From: Xylogone sp. PMI_703
Lineage: Eukaryota > Ascomycota > Leotiomycetes
Direction of reading: 5' to 3'
DNA: 64,000 nt
Assembly (NCBI GenBank): GCA_021399445.1
Contig: JAJTUQ010000005.1
Location: forward strand, 3,534,001-3,598,000
Both the position numbers and the translations under genes were made by a program. The notes beneath the pieces are model-generated. The model did not search any database, was not told the DNA's origin, and worked only from the letters and a program-made list of their open reading frames with translations. Below, piece by piece: positions 21,258 through 33,615 of this stretch. Numbering within the stretch: position 1 is the first letter of the stretch; each line of letters starts with the position of its first letter.

Positions 21258-23825
21258 TATGATTGTGCGAAGTTGAGAGAGATGATGATTTTCGGAAAGG
21301 CTCGTGGACGAGCTGAAATAGAAGCGTCAGCCAGCAGGGGGGTGTGGTACTGGTGAGTCTCGGGAAACACAATCAAGGGAGATAAAGAAATTCGGTCTCG
21401 GGCCCGGAAACCGAATTGGAAGACGAGATTATGGAGAAAATATTACGGATTGAAGAGGGTATATTCAGGTTCCAGCTCGTCAAGTAGAAGATAGAGCCAG
21501 ATCGCAGCCAAATGCACTGTTGGGAGAATTGGTGAGGGGGAAAAAAGAGTGTGTTTCTGACGTCGGGAATCAGAAACAGCTAAGATAGAGGGGCGAGAAA
21601 TATCAACGTCCAGCAGTGCAGCGGAGCGATTTGGACAGGGAAGAAGCAGCAGGTCCAAGTGGGATCGGGAGAGAAGTTCAAGGAGGAGATGGGGAGAAGA
21701 AGAGCAGGAGGAGCAATTAAAGTAAAAGAGTTCCCAAAAAATTATTGAGGGAGCGTGGGGAAATCCTTCCCGTGTAGCCCAGCTAACGGCGCACCGAAGC
21801 TGGGATGCAATTCTCGCTCAACAGCTTGGGGATTTTGGCGTCGCTCACCGAATTTCTCGGCCAGCGAAGGGGCACTCAACATCTCGCTAGCCTTGCCCGA
21901 AGCGGCCTAGCTGCCCCTCTCTGCGGCCTCGAGCCCTGGGCCTCTTATGCAACTCCGCAGCTGTAAGGGGGGGAGGTTGAGCAGCGATCATCCAGATACT
22001 TTGTCGCTACTTTCAAACATCACTTATAAGAGCTTCGAATTTATGGTACCTCCTAAGTACCCGGATTGGCCAGCATCCCAGCATCCCGACTGCACAGAGA
22101 GAACTTTCTTTGGGGAAAGCTGCGCTTTGTGCTGGCAGTGCAGCATTCCGATCCGCAGCTACGATAGGTAATCAGCCCTGGCCGTGATGTTCACCACCGA
22201 ATTGTGCTGGATTTCCATCTCATTCCTTCATTTGCACAGTACGTATGCTGACTTTGCTGACGGTCAGCAGAAAAGATTCGCTGCTGACCACAAGCGTCAT
22301 CCTCGCTCAGCTCGGCACCTAATTACAGGACAAGCACTAAGACACCTACGTACTTTCGTAGATTGCGCTCCTGGAGGATGTACTTACCGTACTGTAAGAC
22401 AGCAGTACACCAAATCAACGAGCATTCTAATTTAAACCCCCCGAACCCAAATAGATACTCCGTGGCGCGGGCAATGGGTACCTGAGGCTGACATTACGGT
22501 ACAGCCACCCTTTCTCGTCCAGCAATCCAGACCCGTGTTCCCCTCCTTTCTTCCCCTCTTCAACGCCAGAGAGTCGCATCGAGGGGATCACGATAACGAG
22601 ATAAGTTAAAGACGGTCGTAATCAAGCACTGCAGCCTGTGCTATCCACTATCCACCTTGCGTTGCACGCCTACCCGAAAGAGGCAGCACGGTAGGATTGC
22701 CAGTCCCGTGCTGTCGCAGTGAGCAAAGCCTTCACAGCATCAAAGCAGCACCAAAAGCGCCCCTTGCGACCTACGTCATAAGGGCAAGCTAAGAGCAAAC
22801 CCGCAAAGACCCCAAAATTTCCGTTGAGGCCCCAAAAGGCCCTTCTGGCGCCAGGCCTAGATCAACTAAGCTCGCCCAGGAACAGCCGAGCTCCGAGCCG
22901 AAGTCGATCTTTACTTGGTTTTTGGTTCTCGTTCTGCTCTGCCTTCCACCGCACTGTAATAATGGTAGTTCCAGTATCCACTTCTACCCGTTGCCCCAGT
23001 ACGGAGGTACGGGAAGTCCTTTAGGGAAGCTGCAGAGTTTCCGTCCAGCCGGGTGAGAAAGCTCAGCTACTGTACAGGACTCCAATGGTCAAGCTCCAAG
23101 CTCGATTCGTATAGCTTCCTTCCAGTTACAGGCTGTCCCCGGTCTTTTTACGTATTGGCGTAGCACGCAATTGAGAAGAACCCTTCACGGATTCGTACAG
23201 TACAGTATCTGGCAGGCAATACTGCAATCCTCTTTTAGCCAAGCAAAAAAGATTACCTACTTCAACAACTTACTAATTTCGCTGAGAAGGCCCCTTCCAC
23301 CAGATTCTATCTTCGGATATTGAATTGATATCTACCGAGCAATCTGTGACCGAGCCCGCCGAGGTTGCATCGCTTTGCTTTGCTCCGACACGGTATTCTC
23401 TGACACTGACGATATTAAGATGGATATACTGTGAGCGCAACCTTAACTAATTAATCAACAGCAGATAATTGTTATAGTTACAGGTCAGAAAGGTTAAATC
23501 GCGAGACTAGGTTCTCCAAAAAGATTATGTCGTCCCGAGCCCCTACCAAATTATTGAACATCCCATCGTGCCCTTCCAAAATTTCCCTGTCAGCAGTAAC
23601 GCAGTGTCTCGGAATACCTATCTCCGGACTCGTCTCTCAAAATACTAACTAAAAGCAAAAGTCAAAACCCAAAAACCCTCCGTGTACCCATCAATTCGCC
23701 TCACGGTAAAAGGAGATCAATGCGTCATAGTCTCATCATTCATAAAAGGACACTTCTGCGACTAGACATCCAACCATTCCGGAACATCCAGTAGTGCCAG
23801 CCTCCAATAGAAACGAATACCCGTC
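21258..23825. other. Long upstream region of acetyl-CoA carboxylase; no gene supported
   Basis: About 2.6 kb of higher-GC intergenic DNA. It should hold the carboxylase promoter and 5' untranslated region. Several TACTGTA/TACAGTA words occur (near 22389, 23068 and 23195). No frame has recognisable content. Confidence 0.45.
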
Positions 23826-24120
23826 TCAGCTCCTCTTGAAAACCTCCTTAATCTTAGAAACAACAGAGCTGCTCTCCCTCGGCGCAGCAGTGGTTCTCGG
23901 TGCACTAGTCAGGGCACGGGTCGGTGCGTTATTTCGGATAGATCTTTGCGGGGTATTATACGTACGGGAATCACTACTGCTTCTGTTGTTGCTGTTATTA
24001 TTAGACCTGCGAGAAGAAACTGGGGTGGGTAGGCTGAGGGATCTGGAAGCGCTGGAGCTATTAGAAGAGGCTGCGGCGTTGTTGTTCCTTTCAGCGGCGC
24101 GCTGCAGGAATGCTTTTCTT
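23826..24120 (-). CDS. C-terminal exon of a small Ser/Asn/Arg-rich protein (5' part unresolved)
   Basis: The frame ends at 23826 with SSVVSKIKEVFKRS. It is preceded by RKAFLQRAAERN and a low-complexity stretch rich in Ser, Asn and Arg. A polypyrimidine tract with CAG just upstream of 24120 looks like a splice acceptor. A clean upstream frame lies around 24236-24350 and reads ELFAFLNHANSAEKD and later GLGISPTTSP. Joining it to this exon through the obvious donor (GTGAGA) does not keep frame, so the 5' structure is unresolved or contains an indel. I do not recognise the protein. The amphipathic, basic C-terminus and low-complexity middle suggest a small regulatory or structural protein, but that is speculation. 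Confidence 0.4.
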
Positions 24121-24360
24121 CTGTTTGACAAGGGTATAAAGAGAAGAGGGGAGAATCGTAAATATCGAGAAATCAAAATGAAACCGCATATTGCATACTA
24201 AAATAGCATGAGGGCGGCTATTTACTCTCACAGGGCTAGTAGTGGGGCTGATACCTAGTCCCGGGACACGACTTGCTGTGATCGCGGTCTTTACGGTATC
24301 TTTTTCAGCGCTGTTGGCGTGGTTGAGGAAGGCGAAGAGCTCCAGAGATTTTTGCTACTA

Positions 24361-27300
24361 CTGCTGCGTAGGTCCTGAATCCTCCTTTTCTCTTCTCAAG
24401 ATACCACTAGTGAGTTTCAAACAATAGGTGATGAGTTTATGCTAAGGGATTATATTAATCGCGGCTGCTATGGTTGTTTTCGTTGGTGTGAGCTCTAGTA
24501 TGGTACTGCTGGTACATGAGTTGTAGATCATCTTGTGAGATATAAGTTACAGGCACTTGTGTCCTTTCTTAAGGGATTTTTAATGAATAGGGCTCATACG
24601 AATGTATCCATCATCATGTTAAGACTCTTTCAACTTGGAGTATGAGGCATTAGTGTAAACGGCCATGGTAGCTGTTAGCCCACCGCAGCCAACATCTACT
24701 CCGTCTACTCTCTTCGGATCGCGGCATTTCAGTACAAACCTCCGTTCCAATATCAGACTCCCCACCGAGTATCCCACCACGGTGATTACCTCTCGATCTC
24801 CACCAGGATACTCGCTGGCTCGGGTCTTAATGACATCACATTAGCACAGACACTCCCCAACAGCGGGAGCAGACTCCACCAAGTCTCAACAGCGCCAAAA
24901 CCCCGAATGCGAGATCACGGGACCCGGAATGTACTGAGATACTCAGAGAAGGAAATTTTTGTTGTGCGGCGGACTTGGCCATTTGCATGCGCGCATCCAT
25001 CCCCAACAAAAAACTCTCCAATAACCCGAGTGAGAAAGAGACACTCGTTCTGTACGCACGCAGCAATTTTTTTCCAATTTAGATAGCCTTTTTGCACCAA
25101 AATCCATTTTTCAAACATCGATTTAAGCTTATACTCCAGATCTGCACTAAAACCTCGATTCGAGGTGTGCCGCTGGGGTGAGAGCTCGATTCGAGACGTG
25201 CCCTCTCGAATCGAGGACGAACCAGATGCTCTCAAAAAAAAGGTGTTTTCGTTGACATAAATTTGGTGGGGGAAGAACATGAGTTGTGCAACAACGGGGC
25301 AGCCTTGTTTTTCCCACCGATGGTGAGTGGGTATTTCTTACAGTTTTTTTTTCGGCCTCCGGGCTGTTTGGCCAATATTACAGTATTTAGCCGATGATGA
25401 TCGGCCATCACCTTCAACTGGATGCTCGTTTTTCTTTGCATATTTTTTGCTGTGCAAATTTTTGGAAGCTAGCAAATATACGGAGGTACAAAATAGTCAT
25501 CTATGCCTTATACGTGAGGTTACAACAAGGCATCGAAATCGGCGGGTGGTTATCCGCCAATAAGCTGCAGGAATGTGGCTTTCGCAGTTATTTTAATGCA
25601 CCGAAAGGCACCGAAGATTTGAACCCCTGGATATTACCGCATGTTCAGCTTTGTCAGATCTCTGACAATTGCTCGCTATTGTACCGTACTGTGTGGTTAC
25701 TAATTTCCTATTTGGATCATGAAATGAGGCAAGGTCATGTGCGATGACGTCTCATTACTAGCCTCAGCTATTTCTCCATCATTCTCGCAGAAGATTTTAT
25801 CTTTCTAGCTATTGCATGCACAGAAGGAATAGAGCAATAACTTCAACTAATATAGCCACCTCTAGCATTTTACAGTTGCGGTGATTTAGGTATCACTGGT
25901 ATGCCATTCTTTAAGCTCTAGCGTGCAGATATGAACAGTCGTATACGTTATATTGTATTTGTGGTTTCGACTTTTAATTGATTTATTGGCATAATGCGCG
26001 TACTAAGGAAGCCATCTAATCAAATGCATTGTAACCTACCCAACAGTTGGTATAATCATGCCAGATATCAGAGGGCTATAGAGACCGTCCGTAGTAGGGA
26101 ACTAGTCCATAAGAGCTTAACTGGCTACAATGTACTAGATCTAGGACTGCTATGATCTACTAGACCGAGACCAACTTAGGGTACATAGCAATGGCAGAGT
26201 ATAGGACAGTAGTAGCTTACCGTGAGGCTTCAGTATCATGCCTGTTTTTCTATCAAGTCTATTTCCTCTTCAGGTTTCGGGTATGAATCATGATGATTAT
26301 ATGCAACGTTTTTAGTTTTTTAAGATGTGTACCTTTCAAACGTGCACTTGAGGTTGACATACACAATTTAGGTAACGACGGAAGCCAGCGGCAGTGAAAT
26401 CTAGTATAGGCAACCGAAATATCTCTCCTTGACAACGGAAAAGCTCGCCCATTTGCGTATAATAACATTACTTACAGATTCACCTTCACGAAGCCGGCAA
26501 TTAGAAGTCAGCTATTAATACCGGAGGTAAGATTATCCATAGGAAACTTGCCAGGATATATGCCGTGCAAGACTGCCATCTGAATTCCAGGACGCTAAAG
26601 CTAGTCAACTTTCAAAAGGCTGAGCGCTTAGTAGCTTCAGGAGTGTATTTACAATTACATCGATGCAGGGATTGAAGGTTACTTTACCTCTGCCGGAGAT
26701 GGGTAGTTACACTGAGTACTTAATCCAAGGTGACTTAAGTGGAGTACTTCTACCACATATCCCAGAGATTTCTGCATTAAGCAAATTGAACAATCTCGAG
26801 ACTTTTCTATGCCATTTCCGTTTCATGCATTATTATTTTATTTTATTTTGAGTAGGATAACACCCGGAAAGATTGAGCAGGAGCGACAAGCGGCTGAAGA
26901 ACTCATGTATTGTCCTGGTTCTTTAGTAATTTGAAGTGGGTTCTCAAAGAGTACGTCGGCGACTGTGGATAATTGACCTATTACTACCTAAATCAAAAGC
27001 AGTATATCGTGGGCTCAATAGCTAGCAAAGCCATGGTTTAAGAGTAAACAATATGGTCAGCTATGTAATTACTAAGTGATACTGAATCTAGCAGTGCCAC
27101 CGGTGATATATGGGCTATTACATCCTGTTCGGGGTCTTCAAACCACACCTAAGATTGTCCTTCCTTAGAATCAGTGTATTTAGCATATCATGGAACTATT
27201 GACTGTATCCATTCATTAAGAGATTTAGTAATCACATAAACTCATTATGCATATCTATTAGGTGTTTTTCTGATCGCATTTACTAAGGTCCATTTTCAGC

Positions 27301-27464
27301 CAGCCCTCCATCGAGATTGCTTATAATACACTATTGCATACACTGTTTCCCAAGCAAGAGAAGTAGAAATAGCTCGGATCCTCTATCCTATAGGAAAATA
27401 GAAGACGCCACAGATATGAAAGATAGAGCAGATGAAGGTAACAGCTCTCCCGGGCAGTACTATG
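24361..27464. other. Gene-free region, about 3.1 kb
   Basis: Contains several medium-length frames without recognisable domains, and a cluster of inverted/direct TCGATTCGA repeats near 25154. It is more AT-rich towards its right end. I cannot support a gene here. Confidence 0.4.
25154..25216. repeat. Cluster of CTCGATTCGAG repeats, direct and inverted
   Basis: Two direct copies of CTCGATTCGAG followed by (G/A)(T/C)GTGCC sit at 25154-25171 and 25185-25202. An inverted copy CTCGAATCGAGG sits at 25205-25216. The inverted copy can pair with the first to form a stem of about 12 bp. Confidence 0.65.
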
Positions 27465-29158
27465 TTATACACCGCTGATATCCACAGCAATCTGCGCTGC
27501 GAATACGTACGGCCTATCAAAGCATGCATCCCACCGTGCCTCACCAGAGGCCCAGAATCTTTCAAGTACTCTCTTCGCTATTAGTGGCATATATGTGCCA
27601 ATCTCGCGGCTCAGCTCTGGCAGTTGCTTTCTAACAAAATTCCGCATTGCCGCACCACCATTCACAGCTTCCATACCAAGTACGACCAGTGGCCAGAGCA
27701 TGATTCTATTGACTTTTGGAGAAGGCACAGCCTCATTCAGAAGTGCCTGTAATAGCCGGCCATGCGCGGCACATCGAGTCCTTAAATGGCTATCTAAAGG
27801 TAAGATTGACACGCTTTGTAGTGAAGAGATACAGTATAATGCTACTGTCGACTGATATATGTAGCCTATAAGCATCCAGTCTCCCTTTGACAAAGGTTTA
27901 GACTCTGCCCATTGCTCTGGAGAGAAGCCATGGATGCGGCTCAATATTCCGTATCCCTCCTGAAAGAGGTCATTAGCCTCTGAGAGTTGACCTTTAGCGG
28001 CTCGCATTCGAAGATGATTGATCTTAATAATCTCGGTGAACAGGAGTGGTGGACATAACTGGAACGAAAATGTAGCACTGCCAAACTGCTCCACCAAGAA
28101 GTCAAGTTCATCGACATGCGAACTGGTCATAGCAAGGTTCGAAGCGGGAGACGTAGTGTCTCCAATGACCGCCATACTGCGGAGAGTCAGCTACCATACT
28201 TAAAACAAGTGGTCTTATTTACAGTAACACATACGATGCAATGCAAAGAAGCAGTGCGTCTGGAGTTTTCGATCCAACCAGTGCACGTATACCACCACGC
28301 AGTGTTATTAATTTCTGAATGCCCTCGAGGTGCCATCTCCAATTTGGCGAAGCGCCTTGCTGCACCTACGACAATATATGGTTCAGCATAACTAGATACT
28401 ATCACTTCATACAAGGTCAACTCACATCAAGAAGAAAAAGTGATATGATTCCAGCAATGAGGGTATCACTCGTACGCTTATGCTCTACGTTAAGATCGCT
28501 ACTAAGAGAGCGAATGACCATGCCCCGGTATTTGTAAAAGTTCTCGATCAGGGTGTTAGATGGAGTATTATAATCTCTCGTTCGATTAATGCGATGGCTA
28601 AGCGTCATGCAAACAAAACTGAGCTGCAAATAGTCCGGAAACTTAGTTCCGGCCTGGAAGCGAACGGGTGAGATAAAATGTATGTAGGGATTTGGTCCAA
28701 GATCGTTGGCATGGAATACATCCGGATATATGCAAGTATTATCTATATACATTAGTTCGGTTGTGCTAAGATGTTAGTGGTAGCTTTCACTTGCAGTATT
28801 CTGCAGCCTGAGCTAAGGCACAGGTCACTGTCCTCATCTTAAAATGAGGAGTGCTCATATAGTCGGTCCCGAGAGCTAGTTCTGTGGTGCTATTAGCCCC
28901 TGTTTCGTCCTGTTCATTCCCCGGATTAGTGGGCGAAGCTCCCTTTAACTTTCGACTTCGAGATGTCACTCTCCCAGGCGCGAGCCACCGCAACCTTGAA
29001 GGTTTAATCTCGCTGTATCCCGGACATTGAATCAGAGATGTCGAGCATCTGTTGCATGCAGGGCGTGTAGAGTCGCAGACTAGACAGCGTCGAAGGCATT
29101 CCCAGCAGTGGCGCTTTGGAGTTTCCTCCGTCCCAGAGGTTGCATTTTGGGATTCCAT
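27465..29158 (-). CDS. Zn2Cys6 fungal-type transcription factor
   Basis: Four exons: 29158-28791, 28765-28426, 28359-28235 and 28176-27465, totalling 1,545 nt (514 residues) with matching phases. The N-terminus has the binuclear zinc cluster with Cys at 18, 21, 28, 35, 38 and 45 in the spacing C-x2-C-x6-C-x6-C-x2-C-x6-C. A basic linker follows. The rest is a Fungal_trans_2-type regulatory region, recognised from LRGGIRAL after exon 3 begins and the terminal WDACFDRPYVFAAQIAVD block. An additional Cys (25) takes the place of a normally basic residue inside the cluster. It is transcribed divergently from the RTA1-like gene at 30588-31767, with 1.43 kb between start codons. The target genes are unknown; control of that neighbour is a reasonable guess. 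Confidence 0.88.
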
Positions 29159-30587
29159 AAGCTAGAACGTTTTACTAGACACTTGATCAGAGCTCAAAAG
29201 GATTTTGGCATGTAAAATGCTGTAAATGATTTTTAGCATCCTCCAGAGTGCATCCTTGAATGGATGGATGCATCGAGGCGGGGTAGTGGAGAGGCAACCG
29301 TCACAATGCCATAGTGGTCTGAAAAATACAAAATAAGGAAGTGATGCTTTCCCCAAATCGCACATAAAGTTGAAAGGATGGCCCGTGCATGCCTCGTTAC
29401 GTCAGCCATATAAAGCCAGCCAAGGGCGCCACTAGACGTTGAGCTAGAATTCTTCCGAGTAACTATGATAGGTGCCAACCTCCTAGCTTGCCTGATTAAA
29501 GGGATAAGCATAATAAACAGATGCCATAAATGCTTACCGAGCTATCAATTACTTTCTATCTGATGGCATCGTTATGGTATCAACTTTCTGAAAGACTATG
29601 TAGAATATCTGTTTGGAATGTCTCATAGCTCAAAGGAATGACACAAATACAGATTATGTATACATAACATAGAAGTTCCCGTAGGGAACGGCGCATAGGT
29701 AAACTGTACAAGTATACAGGTAACAACGGGCAGCTAGGCTTATCTCAAACTGATAGCAGTAATCCGGAGAGATATTCTCCCGGGAGGCTTTCTTCCAGAC
29801 TGTTTCCATACATCGTATCCCGGATCCCGGATACACTACGAATGCGAGGCTGTCTCATGGCTCATTCAGTTTGGTGCATCCGACATTCTTTGTCCTCATT
29901 ATCGGTTCCGTATTTCGTATTTCGTAGATACAAACTGGTAGGTCAGGATATATTTGCGTTGTTGACGTTCCAAATGTCAACGTGGTTGGCATGGTTCTCA
30001 TGAAATTGGCTCGACTAGTCCTGGACTGTGCACCACGCGTCGCTGCGGGAAGCTCAGCCACAGCCCTTTACGGACACAAGGCACGCCAAGGGTCCAGATC
30101 GGTGCCTGGTCTAAGCCTGCCGAGCCAATGGCTTTGCCGTGTGGACTGCTAAAAGCTCCGACAACAAGCTAAGCGAGGCCCATCCGGCCTTGGCAATCAT
30201 ATTCTCCTATTCGGGTTTAGCGATACCATGCGTCCAGCCTCAGATCTAACACAAGAAGCTCCTGTCGCCCAGAGCATCAAGGTTAAAATTCCATACAAGC
30301 TCTGTTAGTACTAACTAGAATGGCGATTCCAACTGGTTATATCAAAGTAAATACGCTAGGCATCCGCATAGCGCGCTTGGCAGATGACGCGTTGGCAGGT
30401 CACAGCACGCAGCCGCCAGTAGCTAGATCTGTATATATTCAAAGTCTGTGAAAGAGGTAAATTCTTAATTCCAATCACCTTTCACCACAAACACTACATC
30501 TACACTCAACCTCACGGTTCAAAATCATAGCACTTGATTTAAATCATACTTCTGCCTTCTACCTGAGTATTTTGGACTCTTCCAAAT
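29159..30587. other. Shared divergent upstream region
   Basis: 1.43 kb between the start codons of the Zn2Cys6 regulator and the RTA1-like gene. It must contain both promoters. I found no clear CGG inverted pairs that I could assign with confidence. Confidence 0.45.
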
Positions 30588-31767
30588 ATGGGAGACGGAC
30601 AGCCAGGTAACACGCCCGCAATTCCCTCTCGCGAGACTGATATTGACATTTTATAGTTCCTGGAAGTCTTTATGTCTATGCCCCAAATAAGGTTGCACCT
30701 ATTATCTTTACAGCCGCCTTTGCTATCTCAGCAGTCGGCCATATATGGCAGTGTTTGTATGTGTATCACCATCTCATCCATGTGAAATCTGATCTCCTGA
30801 CATACATACTAGTCTGTATAAATCCTGGAAACTCATTGGACTGCATCCCCTTTGTGCAGTGATTTTCACTGTCGGCTACGCCCTTCGAGAATATGGAGCC
30901 TATAACTATTTATACACACAGCTGAACTTGATCATCTACGTCCTCAGCCAGGTCTGCATATACATCTGCCCGTGAGTAGACGCATCCAGATGCTTAGAAA
31001 ATATTTTTAAATGCTGAATAAATCTTTGTCCTCATTATAGGCCACTTCTCGAACTTGCAAATTACCATGTCCTAGGTCGAATGTTCCACTACGTTCCATA
31101 CCTCGCCCCTCTTCCTGCCGGCAAAGTCCTCTCCACCTTCGGCGCCCTTATGCTTCTCGTTGAGACCTTGAATGCTTTGGGTGTGGCTCTTTCCTCGAAT
31201 ACATCATCATCACAGAGCCAGCAAAAACTGGGTAGCGACTTGACAGTAGCCGCACTGGCACTCCAACTCGGTGTTGTCCTTTCCTTCGTCGTCATCGCAG
31301 GCATCTTCTACTGGCGGTGTATCAAAGCCAATATACGTGTCAGATCCGTTACGACTCCCTTGAATACATTGTTCGTAAGCATGGCATTGATCTTGATACG
31401 CTGCATATACCGTTTGGTGGAACACTTGGGCAACGTTGAGGTCGACCTCGACGACTTCGAATCGCTCAAAGCTTTGAGTCCGATTGTACGATATGAGTGG
31501 TTCTTCTATATCTTCGAATCAACGCTCATGCTCCTCAACTCTTTCTTGTGGAATATATGGAATCCGGGCCGATATCTTCCCAGGAATAACCATATCTACC
31601 TAGCACGAGATGGAATGACCGAAGTCGAACTGGAAGAGAAAGCAGATGAACGGCCGCTACTAGCCAAGGCTGGACACGTGATGACCTTCGGTCTTCTTTG
31701 GCGCAAGAAAGAAGATAGGTCATTCATGGAGCTCACGGAGTATCAAGGAATCAATCATGAGGCCTAA
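30588..31767 (+). CDS. RTA1-like multispanning membrane protein
   Basis: Four exons: 30588-30606, 30657-30756, 30813-30971 and 31041-31767, totalling 1,005 nt (334 residues). The first exon is only 19 bp. The protein has seven or so hydrophobic segments and the signatures I associate with the RTA1 family: YAPNKVAP near the N-terminus, GLHPLCAVIFTVGYALREYGAY, a PLLELANYHVLGRMFHYVPY block and, near the end, YEWFFYIFESTLMLLNS followed by WNPGRYLP. Family members are lipid-translocating exporters or sphingoid long-chain base transporters of the plasma membrane. Some confer resistance to 7-aminocholesterol. The cytosolic C-terminal tail is acidic and then basic. The divergent neighbour is a Zn2Cys6 regulator. 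Confidence 0.9.
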
Positions 31768-33615
31768 CGGGTACTGCATCAATTTCCTTTACTCCATGCA
31801 GATGTAATAAGACGCTCGGTCCCAGATATTGATATATCTAATGGTATAGACCAACACGCTGATGGAGCCAGTGCCACCACTTCACCACACTTGCAACTCA
31901 GAGCTAGAGAAAATCTTTGAATGGAGGCCACTCTCAATTTGGAATAAGCCGGATTTCGTTACACCAATTCTTAGAGGAGATTTTGGCGTTGATAAAGGGA
32001 TTGGAAGTCAATGGATAAATTCCTTAGCATGAGCCTTTTTGCCCTTTTCCTTTGTTAGCGGAGAACATAATTGTTGTTCAATAGAATCGCGTTGAACAGT
32101 AGTGTTGTAACTTTAGTTGTGGAACCACAAACACCATTTCTTTTTAATCATAATGTTGTAGGTCCTAATGAGGTGTAGTTGCTTTGTTCCAAAATGACTT
32201 TCCAGAACTTGATTATAGAGGATTCCTGGTTCAGAGCCCCTCACATATCATCGTTTGATTTTCCTTCTTCAGTTCGCCCTTGATTTCTTTACCTTCTTCT
32301 CTAACCTTGAAGCTATCTTTCCTGCTCCCTTTCCACACTTCTCCGCGCCGTCCTGTCATCGCTTTGTATTTGAAAGGGGGAGTGTATCTAGACTGCCCTG
32401 ACCGTCATATTTGATCCGCCCAGAAATGAATTGTTTCAATTGTATAAATGCAGATTATCTGGAAGTGAGGATCCGAGAAGCACGGAAGTTCATTTAAATT
32501 CAGATATTATTTACATGAAAGAGGCTAGTATCATAGTAGGACATGATGATCCATAGAATTGTTACTTGTTGATTTTGATCGCCTAGATTAACATATTTCC
32601 ATGTATCTCGGTCGAGAATGAATGTAAATGAGTTTCAAGTATTTTTTTTTACATTGCCTTGTTTGCATTCGATATCTCCAGGAGATACAATGCTTTATAT
32701 TGACTTAAATTTATGGGAATCAGATCTATCTACCTCCCTGTACTTCTGGCATTTCCACGTCCCCTGCACAAGTGCACAAAATTATTCAACTCTTTATCTT
32801 CTTTTATGGTCTTCTGACCCCCCATTATATGTGTTGCAGTTATAGTCCAGGTTATTATCGCAACCAGATGTCCGTGAATCGAGTTCCCACGAGTCTATAA
32901 TTAGAACACGTAATCTTCGCTTATCAGGCACTAATCCTCTTCTGGAAATAGTCCATAATAGGGCGAGTGAAATTCGAGAGGCTCTATTCACATATCAACT
33001 CCTCTCATCCAGATTTTGATGTACCAAAGCGGGGCGTTTCTATTGAATAATACCATAAAATAACTCGTTATACATGCAAGAACTGAAGCATGAAGTCAAT
33101 CGACCTGATGAAATCCACCATTGATACTGTACATGCGTAACTGTAGAAAGCAATCCAGAAGCAGAAGCAATCATGGCACTGCGAAGATAAATACATCAAC
33201 CTCGTCTTCTCATTAAAAGTAATCGTTCGCGTGCTTGTGCGGAACTAAAATAACTAACTAGTGTAACCCAGTTCATCCCGTCCTGTACCTTGCAGACTAT
33301 GTTTTATGACGGTGAGTGTGTCTTTTCGATGCAATGAAAAAAAAAATCAAGAGAGTGAGAGAGCGGAAGAAAAGAATACTAATATATATAAGGGTTTCAA
33401 ACCTCCACAAATGTTCATCGGTATCAATAGCGGATATCAAGCAAGATGACAACGCCAAAAGCACCATATGCTTCAATGCCCTCCCAAAAGCCGTTCGTCG
33501 TAACGAGTCATAAACTGAAGCCACCCCACTCGTCTAGCCACCTATGACTAGGTATTCTAGACTTCTTTTCGCAGAAGCAATATTCTTCCGACAGCCTCAC
33601 AAACGATTTCATTAA
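31768..33615. other. Intergenic region between convergent genes
   Basis: About 1.85 kb between the 3' ends of the RTA1-like gene and NUDE. It is AT-rich with homopolymer runs. No coding region is supported. Confidence 0.45.

Noticed and set aside
24915..25280. 121-codon minus-strand frame around the TCGATTCGA repeats
   Set aside because: No recognisable domain, the repeats fall inside it, and its codon pattern is not gene-like.
25394..25747. 117-codon plus-strand frame
   Set aside because: No domain or signal, low-GC context and no supporting splice structure.
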